Shown piece after piece: positions 1 to 7,112 of a stretch of 64,000 bases of DNA. How positions within the stretch are numbered: position 1 is the first letter of the stretch; each line of letters starts with the position of its first letter. Source of the stretch: Pseudomonadota bacterium (GTDB lineage: Bacteria; Pseudomonadota; Alphaproteobacteria; Rhizobiales; Phreatobacteraceae); contig JAIUOO010000002.1 in the NCBI GenBank assembly GCA_020161695.1, positions 124,001 to 188,000 on the forward strand, in the 5' to 3' direction. The notes beneath the pieces were generated by a model that worked only from the letters and a program-made list of their open reading frames with translations, did not search any database and was not told the origin of the DNA. A program made the position numbers and the translations under genes.

Positions 1-1
1 T

Positions 2-301
2 GGTGGTGAACCCGAAAGGCTGCGGATCACGCTGGCCGTTGCGGGCTTCACCCGCGACCAGCTCGACGTCACGGTCGAGGAGAGCCAGCTGACCATCCGT
101 GGCCGCCAGCAGGATGATGGCGAGACGCGCAATTTCATCCACCGCGGCATCGCCGCCCGCCAGTTCCAGCGCGTTTTCGTGCTGGCTGACGGAATGGAGG
201 TTATCGGAGCCGACCTGAAGAACGGGCTCCTCTCGATCGATCTTGCCCGTCCGGAGCCTGAAAGGATCGTGCGGCGGATCGATATCGCGGCCCAGGACTG
301 A
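2..301 (+). CDS. Small heat shock protein Hsp20, 3' part
   Basis: C-terminal 99 codons of an alpha-crystallin/Hsp20 chaperone; the gene begins left of the window. Visible are the second half of the alpha-crystallin domain, with LRITLAVAGF, the strand DVTVEESQLTIRG and the hallmark NGLLSIDL near the end (G-x-L motif, approximate residues 83-90 of the visible part), then a short tail ending AAQD. Such proteins bind unfolding proteins without ATP. The DUF1150 gene follows after 48 bp, a pairing I know from alphaproteobacteria. The start, the promoter and any upstream thermosensor are outside the window. Family assignment is firm; which Hsp20 paralogue (IbpA- or HspA-like) cannot be decided. Confidence 0.88.
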   Translation, partial: GGEPERLRITLAVAGFTRDQLDVTVEESQLTIRGRQQDDGETRNFIHRGIAARQFQRVFVLADGMEVIGADLKNGLLSIDLARPEPERIVRRIDIAAQD

Positions 302-349
302 CCGGTCCAGCCGCCGCGACCTGCAACCTGCCTATCGAGGAGGTTCATC

Positions 350-619
350 ATGACCCACGACCTGACTCAGAACGACCTGACGCAGACCATCACCCCCGAA
401 ATCCTGGCCAAGCTCGGCGTGGCGAAGGTCGCCTATGTGAAGCCGATGCGCTCGGACGACATTTCGCGGATGTTTCCGCAGGCGCCCGAATTGCCGCCGG
501 GCCTCGACCTGTTCGCCCTCGTCTCCGCCGACGGCACCCCGATCATGGTGACCGACCGGCGCGAGGATGCCGAGGCCAATGCCTGGCAGAACGAGCTGGA
601 GACGGTCAGCCTGCACTGA
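350..619 (+). CDS. DUF1150 family protein
   Basis: 89-residue cytosolic protein of the DUF1150 family, typical of alphaproteobacteria and of unknown function. It has the family's usual order: an acidic N-terminus, then ILAKLGVAKVAYVKPM, then a stretch ending GLDLFALVSADGTPI followed by DRREDAEANAW. The ATG at 350 is preceded by a strong GAGGAGG ribosome site at about 337-343. It lies 48 bp behind the Hsp20 gene on the same strand, so co-transcription and a stress-related role are likely but inferred only from context. No signal peptide or membrane segment is seen. The length is normal for the family. Confidence 0.85.
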   Translation: MTHDLTQNDLTQTITPEILAKLGVAKVAYVKPMRSDDISRMFPQAPELPPGLDLFALVSADGTPIMVTDRREDAEANAWQNELETVSLH

Positions 620-665
620 CCCTCTGGACGACGCGCCGCCGGCTCCGGCCCGCGGCGCCGGATCT

Positions 666-1760
666 TCAGCTGGCCTTGGCCGAACTCTCGCGCACCTGCC
701 AGAAGCGCAGCACCCGCAGCGCCGTGTTCGCGGTGAGCTTGTCGTAGCTTTCCCGGGTCTCATCGAGCCCGGCCGCCGATGTGCCGGCCGCTCCCGGTCG
801 CGTCTTCAGAACGGCGCGCAGGGTCGGCCAGGACAGGCCGGCGGAGCGGGCGAGAATGAGGATCGGGTCAGGGCGCTCGCCGATGAACAGCCGCTCCACC
901 ATGTCGAGCGGAACTCCGCACAGCACCGACAGGGCGCAGACGGTTTCGTCGGTCTTGCCGGCCTCCGCATAGGCCTTGAGCTGGACCTCGCCAAGTTCGC
1001 CCCGATTGCTCATCACCACGATGGAGCGATGGATCGCAGTCAGATCGCGGGCCGAGGTCGCGGTTCCAACCGCGATGCGGTCGGCGACGCCGGCGATCGC
1101 CCCGGCCAGCTGCGCCTTCTCGCGCGCGGTGGTCGAGGCAATGAGGCGCTTGCGGACATTCTCGCGCGCGGTGGCGAGGATCACCCGGAACAGATAGGGC
1201 GGGATGTCCTGGCGCAGGCCAATGCATTCGGCGAGCGTGTCGTCGCCCTTGGCGCGCTCCACCAGCGCGCCATAACCTTCCGACGAGAATCTCGCGCCAT
1301 CGTTTGAAGCGACCGACAGCGCGACGCGGGCATCGCCACGCTCGACCAGCACGTCGGTGACCTTCTCGCCGATGGTCTTGCGCCCGGCAATGGCCAGCAT
1401 GTGCTCCTGGCTCTTGGTGCGGGCGATACCGGCAAGGGTCTTGTCGTCCAGCTGTGCGGACAGCATGAGGATCGGCCGCGCAACGTCGATCTCGTCGTCC
1501 TGCGCGAGGCTGCGGATGACGGTCTTCGGAGCGCTCATCACCGGCGCGAGGCGCTCGGCGAGTTGCTGGCGGACGGCTTTCTCCATCGCCGTCGACAGCC
1601 GCATGATCACGTCGTCGAACAGTTCGATCTGCGCTTCGGTGTAGCGATCCGCATCGTTCAGGAACAGGTCGGTCACGCGCCGCAGGGTTTCCACCCGGCG
1701 ATCGCTCGTGCCGCGGGAGATGACCTCCTCCAGTTCCTCGATGATGGATGCCGCCGCCAT
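666..1760 (-). CDS. DUF2336 domain-containing protein
   Basis: 364-residue protein, mostly alpha-helical, matching DUF2336 proteins of alphaproteobacteria: an N-terminal helix ASIIEELEEVISRGTS, then HEAT-like helices (PILMLSAQLDD, ALSVASNDGARFS, LAECIGLRQDIPPYLFR) through about residue 300. No enzyme motif, signal peptide or membrane segment is visible, so a protein-interaction role is inferred. The frame stays open upstream to 2093, but that part runs into the tRNA gene and has no family resemblance; the ATG at 1760, which starts MAAASII, is the sensible start. A TTAA-N7-TTGA motif 62 bp upstream resembles a CtrA site. Biological role unknown. Confidence 0.8.
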   Translation of the reverse strand: MAAASIIEELEEVISRGTSDRRVETLRRVTDLFLNDADRYTEAQIELFDDVIMRLSTAMEKAVRQQLAERLAPVMSAPKTVIRSLAQDDEIDVARPILMLSAQLDDKTLAGIARTKSQEHMLAIAGRKTIGEKVTDVLVERGDARVALSVASNDGARFSSEGYGALVERAKGDDTLAECIGLRQDIPPYLFRVILATARENVRKRLIASTTAREKAQLAGAIAGVADRIAVGTATSARDLTAIHRSIVVMSNRGELGEVQLKAYAEAGKTDETVCALSVLCGVPLDMVERLFIGERPDPILILARSAGLSWPTLRAVLKTRPGAAGTSAAGLDETRESYDKLTANTALRVLRFWQVRESSAKAS

Positions 1761-2085
1761 TCTCGCCCTGCTCTGCCCGGAGGCCGAAAGCTCGTCGTCC
1801 GCGACGGTAGTTCCGGGCCGATTAAGAAGAAGTTGAACGATCGATGCACATTCCATGCAAAGCGGCATTTCTGCCGTGTGCGGGCCGGTTCGCGCCGCCC
1901 TGCGCCCCCGCCGTCGGGTCGTGGTGGACACGGTGGAAAAAACACCAATCGCGCGCTTGATGCCTCCGGCGAAATGTGCCAAACACGCGCTCCGCAGCGG
2001 GGCCTTGCCTCGCCGCACCGCTTGCCCTCCGGGGCGGGCACACAGGCGGAAGACCCAAGATCCGCCAGGGCTCGTCAGAGCATGT
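1761..2085. other. Intergenic region between DUF2336 gene and tRNA-Ala
   Basis: 325 bp without a credible gene. It should contain the minus-strand promoter of the DUF2336 gene and the plus-strand promoter of the tRNA. The only motif I can point to is the CtrA-like site at 1822-1836. Open frames across it on both strands have no family resemblance and overlap the tRNA or its flank. Confidence 0.5.
1822..1836. promoter_or_regulatory. CtrA-like site TTAA-N7-TTGA
   Basis: TTAAGAAGAAGTTGA matches the CtrA consensus TTAA-N7-TTAA with one mismatch. It sits 62 bp upstream of the DUF2336 start. CtrA is the alphaproteobacterial cell-cycle and motility response regulator. One site with a mismatch can occur by chance. 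Confidence 0.3.
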
Positions 2086-2161
<76 letters not shown>

Positions 2162-2465
2162 ACCACCTGCTGCTAACTTACGGCTATCCCTGTCGGCGCA
2201 GTTCTCGCGTCATTCCGGGATGTTAGAGACCCGGCTCGGCATTCGAGCTAGTCCGGGACGCGATTCCGCACCCTTCCAGCCCGCTCATCGTCAGCCATTT
2301 TCCGGTGCTAAAGTCGCGTTGCGGTGCCGCGACGGTCGAGAAACGACGTCGCCACCATTTTTTGCCTCGCCTTGAGTTCGTTCCTGCGGTTGGATTGATC
2401 TGATCACGAGACTGCGGGCTGCCCCTCAAGCCGGGCGACAAGCGGGTCTCAGGTCCCTGGCTCCA
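2162..2465. other. Intergenic region downstream of tRNA-Ala
   Basis: 304 bp between the tRNA and the end of the LysR gene. I see no convincing gene and no T-tailed terminator. There is no integrase remnant or direct repeat of the tRNA 3' end. Confidence 0.5.
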
Positions 2466-3416
2466 TCAGGCAAAGTCCGGTCCAGGGCGTGAGCCGGCAT
2501 CTTCAGATACCAGTCGGGTGTGGCTGACAAACGCCCTGATGAGCGGGGTCGCGAACTGCTCGTTCCAGGCGATGCTGATGTCGAATGCCGCCTGCGCGTC
2601 AGACACCGGAATGGCGGCGATGTCGGGCAGCAATGTGGGCGCTATGGCGGCCCCATAGAGAGTTACTCCCCGGCGCAACGATATGAGCTGCAACAGCAGC
2701 GGCACGTCGTCCGCCTCGTCGATGATCGTGGGCAGGAAGCCGGCCGACAGGCAAGCATGGTGAACCAGCGACCGGAAGGTGTTCCACCGCCGCATGGTCC
2801 CGATCACGAACGGCCGCTCCGATAGCTCGGCGAGCGCGATGGAGCGCCGACGCGCGAGCTGATCATGCTTGGAAACAAGCACCACGAAGCGCTCCCGGGC
2901 AACGACGACGTGGGACAGCGGCGGCTTGCAGGCGGCCGACAACAAGAAGCCGACGTCGAGGCTCCCCTCCAACAGGGCGTCTATCTGATCCTGCGTCGAC
3001 AGCAGGTTGAGATTGACTTGCGCTTCCGGCCGCGCGCTGCGAAAGCCAACGACGATCTCGGCCATCGGCCCGTGCGCAGCCTGAGCGGAATAGGCAAGCG
3101 ACAGTTCGCCAGCCTCGCCCTTGGCGGCTTGCGCGGCCTGGCGAAGCGCCAGCGCAAGGCGCCTCAGCGCCTGTTCTCCCTCGACGCGCAGCAGGGCTCC
3201 CGCTTCGGTGAGGACGACCCGCCGCGTCGTCCTCTCGAACAAGGCGAAGCCCAGTTCGTCCTCGAGCTGGCGGATGGCGCGGCTTATCGCCGGCTGCGCC
3301 ACGTTCAGCCGCTGCGCGGCCTGCCTGAAGTTCAGACAGTCCGCGACCGCAAGAAAGTAGCGAAGCCTGCCGAGGTCGGGCAGTCGATCAATTGATGCCG
3401 TAGCATTATCAATCAT
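2466..3416 (-). CDS. LysR family transcriptional regulator
   Basis: 316-residue LysR-type regulator. The N-terminal winged helix-turn-helix spans about residues 15-75 (LRYFLAVADCLNFRQAAQRL, then NVAQPAISRAIRQLEDELG and LFERTTRRVVLTEAG); the effector domain follows from about 100 to 300. The ATG at 3416 gives the usual domain start; the open frame to 3611 would overlap the divergent nitrilase gene. It is transcribed away from the nitrilase-family gene at 3529 across 112 bp, the classic LysR layout, so it probably controls the nitrilase and MFS genes and itself. A GATC-N7-GATC dyad sits just outside its start. The effector cannot be told from sequence. Confidence 0.93.
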   Translation of the reverse strand: MIDNATASIDRLPDLGRLRYFLAVADCLNFRQAAQRLNVAQPAISRAIRQLEDELGFALFERTTRRVVLTEAGALLRVEGEQALRRLALALRQAAQAAKGEAGELSLAYSAQAAHGPMAEIVVGFRSARPEAQVNLNLLSTQDQIDALLEGSLDVGFLLSAACKPPLSHVVVARERFVVLVSKHDQLARRRSIALAELSERPFVIGTMRRWNTFRSLVHHACLSAGFLPTIIDEADDVPLLLQLISLRRGVTLYGAAIAPTLLPDIAAIPVSDAQAAFDISIAWNEQFATPLIRAFVSHTRLVSEDAGSRPGPDFA

Positions 3417-3425
3417 GGCAATATT

Positions 3426-3440
3426 GATCTTAGACAGATC
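3426..3440. promoter_or_regulatory. Dyad GATC-N7-GATC, candidate LysR operator
   Basis: GATCTTAGACAGATC lies in the 112-bp gap between the divergent LysR and nitrilase genes, 10 bp outside the LysR start. Interrupted dyads of this size in such gaps are typical LysR binding sites. No binding data; GATC is a common tetramer. Confidence 0.35.
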
Positions 3441-3528
3441 GCGCCTGGCGCTGTCAAATCGCCACAATGCCTGCCAGGGAGATCTGACCCACCCGTCCGA
3501 ACGCGCTCTGGCATACCGAAGGAATGTC

Positions 3529-4356
3529 ATGAGCAGAGCAGCCGAGGACGTGACCATCGCCGTCGCCCAACTCGCGGGCGGCCCCGATGTGCAGGCCAAT
3601 CTTGCCGCCATTGCAGATCTGGTGATCGAGGCGGCGAAAGGCGGCGCGCAGCTCGTGGTCTTCCCCGAGGCCGTGATGTTCGATTTTACCGCGACCGCGG
3701 AGAAGATCGCCGCGGTCGCGCGCGAGCATGGGCCCTATTTCGAGACGGCCATCCGCGATCTGGCGCGGAAGTCCGGCATCGCGATCGTCGCGGGCATGTA
3801 CGGCCCCGGCGAGGGCACGCTGGCAACCAACACGCTGATCGCCTACGGCGCTGATGGCGCCGCAATCGGGCGGTACGAAAAGCTCCACCTCTACGATGCG
3901 TTTCACTACCGCGAGTCCGACAAGAACCAGCCGGCTCCGTTGAAGCCCGAATTCGGCGAGCTCACGACGTTCGACGTCGCTGGCATGCGGTTCGGACTGA
4001 TGAATTGCTACGATATTCGCTTCCCCGAAATGTCGCGACTTCTGGTCGACCGCGGTGCCGATGTGCTGCTGGTGTCCTCCGGGTGGGTCTCCGGTCCCTT
4101 GAAGGAATTGCACTGGCAGACGCTGCTGCAGGCGCGAGCCATCGAGAACACCTGCTTCGTCGCGGCTTCGTGCCAGCCCCCGCCGCTTTCGGTTGGCCAC
4201 AGCATGATCATTGACCCCTCAGGCCTGCCTGTCGCCTGCGCCGCAGGCAAGAGGGAACTGGCGTTCGCGCGCCTCGCCCACGCACGGCTTCGGGAGGTTC
4301 GCGAGGTCCTGCCGTGTCTGACGCACCGGCGCTACGCGGTGGTCCAGAAGAACTGA
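3529..4356 (+). CDS. Carbon-nitrogen (nitrilase family) hydrolase
   Basis: 275-residue cytosolic hydrolase of the nitrilase superfamily, which cleaves amide or nitrile C-N bonds. The Glu-Lys-Cys triad is complete: E47 in [10 protein letters not shown]118 in [12 protein letters not shown]160 in [11 protein letters not shown]. The length and the YDIRFPE context resemble omega-amidase and deaminated-glutathione amidase (Nit) branches rather than true nitrilases; the substrate is open. The start at 3529 (MSRAAED) follows a GAAGGA ribosome site; the longer frame from 3415 would run back over the LysR start. The MFS gene begins 64 bp downstream, so uptake and hydrolysis of one compound under the divergent LysR regulator is the likely arrangement. 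Confidence 0.9.
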   Translation: MSRAAEDVTIAVAQLAGGPDVQANLAAIADLVIEAAKGGAQLVVFPEAVMFDFTATAEKIAAVAREHGPYFETAIRDLARKSGIAIVAGMYGPGEGTLATNTLIAYGADGAAIGRYEKLHLYDAFHYRESDKNQPAPLKPEFGELTTFDVAGMRFGLMNCYDIRFPEMSRLLVDRGADVLLVSSGWVSGPLKELHWQTLLQARAIENTCFVAASCQPPPLSVGHSMIIDPSGLPVACAAGKRELAFARLAHARLREVREVLPCLTHRRYAVVQKN

Positions 4357-4420
4357 TCCGGCGATCGGCCAGGCGGTCGTCCAAATGTCCCCCAACAACA
4401 ACACGGATGGAGGAAATCCG

Positions 4421-5758
4421 ATGAGTGTTCAGTCCGGTGTCGTCAGCAGTGCATCAGCCGGCAGCCAGGAAAAGAGCGCATTGCGCCGTGTTCTGGCCTC
4501 GGCAGCACTCGGCCAGTTCGTCGAGTGGTATGATTTCGTGATCTACGCCTATTCGGCGGCGATCATCGCGCGGCTGTTCTTTCCGAATTCGGATCCGACC
4601 GCCGCCCTGCTCTCGACCTTCGCCATCTATGCCGTGGGGTTCGTGATGCGGCCTCTCGGCGGCTTCGTCTTCGGCAGCCTCGGCGACCGCATCGGGCGCC
4701 GCCGCGTCCTCTCGCTGGTCATTCTCATGATGGGTGCCGCGACCGTCGCAATCGGCCTGCTGCCGACCTACGCCCAGATCGGCATCATGGCTCCTGTCCT
4801 GCTGGTCGTCTGCCGGCTGGTCCAGGGACTGTCGGCGGCCGGCGAGACCATCGGCTCCAACTCGTTCGTCGCCGAGCATGCGCCCAGCGAAAAGCGCGGC
4901 CTCTACGTCGCCTTCACCTATTCCTTCGCCAATCTTCCGCCGATCGCAGCGGCGCTGCTCATCCTCCTGCTGACCAATGTCCTGACCGCCGAGAACTACG
5001 CCTCGTGGGGGTGGCGCATTCCGTTCCTGATCGGCGGCCCGCTGGCGCTGATCGGCCTCTACATCCGCCATCAGGTCGATGAATCGCCGGCGTTCAAGGC
5101 AACGCAGGCCGCCAAGCGCGTCGCCTCGTCGCCGATCGGCGAAGCCATGCGCGACCAGAAAAAGCAGATGGGCTACAGCTTCGCGCTCGCGGCCTTTTCG
5201 AGCCTCGGCTTCTATACGCTAGCCGGCTATTTCGTCAGCTACCTCATCACGACCGTTGGCCTGAACAGCAATGCGGCCCTGATTTCCAACAGCGTCGGGC
5301 TGTTCCTGGCCTTCATCATGATGATTGTCGGCGGCGCACTTTCGGACCGGTTCGGCCGCAAGCCGATCCTGATCCTCGGCCTTGCCGTGAACGCGCTCGC
5401 CTGCATTCCCGCCTACCTGATCGCAGCGCAGGGCAGCCTAATGACAGCCATCCTGGGCCAAGGCCTGTTGGCGATCGGCTGCGGATTGTTCTGGGGACCC
5501 GTGGGCATCGCCCTGCTGGAGCTGTTCCCGACGCGGACCCGCTTCAGCGCCTCGGCGATCAGCTACAATCTCGCCTACACGATCTTCGGCGGCACGGCGC
5601 CGTTCCTCGGCACCTGGCTCATCCTCCAGACCGGCAACAAGCTGGCGCCCGCGATCTACATGGCGGTTGTCTCGGTGGCGGTGTTCCTGGTGGTGCTGAC
5701 CATCCCCGAGACGTCGCGCCGGTCGCTGGTGCACAAGGAAGATATCCAGGGCTCCTGA
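4421..5758 (+). CDS. MFS transporter, metabolite:H+ symporter (MHS) type
   Basis: 445-residue inner-membrane permease with about 12 hydrophobic segments. The N-terminal [16 protein letters not shown] and the loop [11 protein letters not shown] after segment 2 are typical of the metabolite:H+ symporter family (ProP, KgtP, ShiA relatives); a second copy, [13 protein letters not shown], lies in the middle, as expected for the two 6-segment halves. ATG 4421 has a clear GGAGGAAA ribosome site; the ATG at 4385 has none. It follows the nitrilase-family gene by 64 bp and is followed by a hairpin terminator, so the two genes probably form an operon. Substrate likely a small organic acid or zwitterion; not determined. 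Confidence 0.88.
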   Translation: MSVQSGVVSSASAGSQEKSALRRVLASAALGQFVEWYDFVIYAYSAAIIARLFFPNSDPTAALLSTFAIYAVGFVMRPLGGFVFGSLGDRIGRRRVLSLVILMMGAATVAIGLLPTYAQIGIMAPVLLVVCRLVQGLSAAGETIGSNSFVAEHAPSEKRGLYVAFTYSFANLPPIAAALLILLLTNVLTAENYASWGWRIPFLIGGPLALIGLYIRHQVDESPAFKATQAAKRVASSPIGEAMRDQKKQMGYSFALAAFSSLGFYTLAGYFVSYLITTVGLNSNAALISNSVGLFLAFIMMIVGGALSDRFGRKPILILGLAVNALACIPAYLIAAQGSLMTAILGQGLLAIGCGLFWGPVGIALLELFPTRTRFSASAISYNLAYTIFGGTAPFLGTWLILQTGNKLAPAIYMAVVSVAVFLVVLTIPETSRRSLVHKEDIQGS

Positions 5759-6074
5759 TCTGAAATCGGCAAAGCTGCTTCGGTTCTGGAAACAAGGCGC
5801 GCGGCATCTGTCGCGCGCCTTTACCAATTCCAGGGGCCAGGATGAGCGATTCGCCGGTGGCAGCGCATCTGCGTTGGCGTCGTTGCCAACATCCTGCGGG
5901 GGAAGCCGAGGAACGCTCCAGCGCCATGTCCGATGAGCAGAAGCTGACTGCGCGACTTAAACGAAACGGCCTCCAGCAAGGCCGGATTTGTTCACAGGCA
6001 AGGAACAGCAATTCACTACGACGTATATCTCTCTATCGTATTCCAGTTTTACGAATTCTACTCTATAGAACAAT
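5759..6074. other. Intergenic region, convergent genes
   Basis: 316 bp between the 3' ends of the MFS and Crp/Fnr-family genes. It holds the hairpin at 5795-5820 and an AT-rich tract at about 6005-6074. A 78-codon frame at 5842-6078 has no family resemblance and was rejected. Confidence 0.5.
5795..5823 (+). terminator. Hairpin terminator after MFS gene
   Basis: A perfect 9-bp stem AGGCGCGCG / CGCGCGCCT encloses an 8-base loop, followed by TTA. It lies 36 bp behind the MFS stop codon and between convergent genes. The T tract is short, so termination may be partial. Confidence 0.6.
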
Positions 6075-6779
6075 CTAGCGTATCTTGAACGCATTTGAAA
6101 TTCGCTCGTAGCAATTGCAGCTGCGAGACAAAAGCCCTTCCCTGCTGATAATTTCAACAGACCCGTTGCCGGTCTGAACAAGGCCATTCTCGCTGAAATC
6201 TTTCAGAATTGCATTCACAGTCGCACGTCGCAGCGACATAACCTCCGCAATCGTCGCCTGCGTCACTGGCAGCGTCCGGTGATTGCGGCGGTCGTCGGTC
6301 GTCAGCAGCCATCGGGCGAGACGCTTTTCCGCACTGTGGATGTTCAGGCAGGCGCTCGATTCCATCAGCTGGAAGATCAGCGCCCTAACGTAGCTGTTGA
6401 CCGCCGCCATAGCGGCCGGCTCTCGCGCAGTGATTTCATTGAGCGCATCAATCTTCAACCACGAGGCGTAGCCCGCAACGGCCACGACGCTCGTGCTGAT
6501 TGCTGCTGCCCCCCCGAAAACCAAGGCGGCGCCGACAAAACCTTCGTTTCCGATGGAGGCTTTTTCGGCTGAGACGCCGTTCGGCTCAGCCTTCTGGAGC
6601 GAAATGACCCCCGAATGGGGAAAGATGGCATAGGTGAAGGGCTCACCCTCCGAATACAGCCGTTGCCCAGGCGTCAAGGGACGCGTGCTTACCTCATGGC
6701 GCAAGCTGTCCAGCACCTCGCTACCAAACGCCAAGAGAACCTGATTGCGGATCCGATAGTCGTCCTGGTCTTGCGACAT
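6075..6779 (-). CDS. Crp/Fnr family transcriptional regulator
   Basis: 234-residue regulator with a cyclic-nucleotide-binding-like barrel (about residues 20-120, with GQRLYSEGEPFTYAIFPHSG) and a Crp-type helix-turn-helix (about 150-215, with HSAEKRLARWLL then TQATIAEVMSLRRATVNAIL). It lacks the N-terminal cysteine cluster of FNR, so it is not an Fe-S oxygen sensor of that kind; it resembles the large group of rhizobial Crp/Fnr proteins with unknown ligands. ATG at 6779. It is divergent from the PAS-GGDEF-EAL gene at 7113. A CCTAAC-N9-GTTAGG dyad immediately upstream may be an autoregulatory site. The last 75 bp of the gene are more AT-rich than its neighbours. Confidence 0.87.
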   Translation of the reverse strand: MSQDQDDYRIRNQVLLAFGSEVLDSLRHEVSTRPLTPGQRLYSEGEPFTYAIFPHSGVISLQKAEPNGVSAEKASIGNEGFVGAALVFGGAAAISTSVVAVAGYASWLKIDALNEITAREPAAMAAVNSYVRALIFQLMESSACLNIHSAEKRLARWLLTTDDRRNHRTLPVTQATIAEVMSLRRATVNAILKDFSENGLVQTGNGSVEIISREGLLSRSCNCYERISNAFKIR

Positions 6780-6793
6780 GTCTTGATAGTTGT

Positions 6794-6814
6794 CCTAACT
6801 CGGGGGGCGTTAGG
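6794..6814. promoter_or_regulatory. Dyad CCTAAC-N9-GTTAGG upstream of Crp-family gene
   Basis: Perfect 6-bp arms separated by 9 bases, the nearest arm 15 bp outside the start codon of the Crp/Fnr-family gene. This is a plausible operator, possibly for the regulator itself, although it does not match the TTGAT-N4-ATCAA Fnr consensus. Confidence 0.35.
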
Positions 6815-6966
6815 GAAGGTAACGAAAAGTTAACGATCTAAAATTACGGTATCGTACATCAGCGTTACGCAATCGCTCTGTCATTGGCATCTTCCGTAAG
6901 CGGAATGCGTTCGACCGTATGCGACCAGACCGAAAGCTATAGCCGATGAGCATGGCGAGCTGCAAC

Positions 6967-6980
6967 GGAACTAAAGTTCC
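6967..6980. promoter_or_regulatory. Perfect 14-bp palindrome GGAACTAAAGTTCC
   Basis: GGAACT-AA-AGTTCC, 133 bp upstream of the GGDEF-EAL start. Possible operator. GGAAC is also the -35 box of EcfG-type sigma factors, but no CGTT box lies at the right distance. Confidence 0.3.
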
Positions 6981-7112
6981 ACCTCCAGCACATTGCGACG
7001 TTCATATGCGCGGGCGCGTTGCCAGGCTGTGCTGATACCTACCCTGAGCTTGGGTAATTCAAATGCACGACCCGCGCCCCGAATTCAGTCGGTGAGGGGC
7101 CAGGAGGACACG

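Larger units (their letters stand above)
6780..7112. other. Divergent intergenic region, Crp-family / GGDEF-EAL genes
   Basis: 333 bp holding the promoters of two divergent genes. It contains the dyad at 6794-6814 and a perfect 14-bp palindrome GGAACTAAAGTTCC at 6967-6980. The stretch 6830-6860 is AT-rich. A ribosome site AGGAGG precedes the ATG at 7113. I see no gene here. Confidence 0.5.

Noticed and set aside
5842..6078. 78-codon plus-strand frame behind the MFS gene
   Set aside because: No family resemblance, weak ribosome site, and its 3' half runs into the AT-rich end of the Crp-family gene on the other strand.
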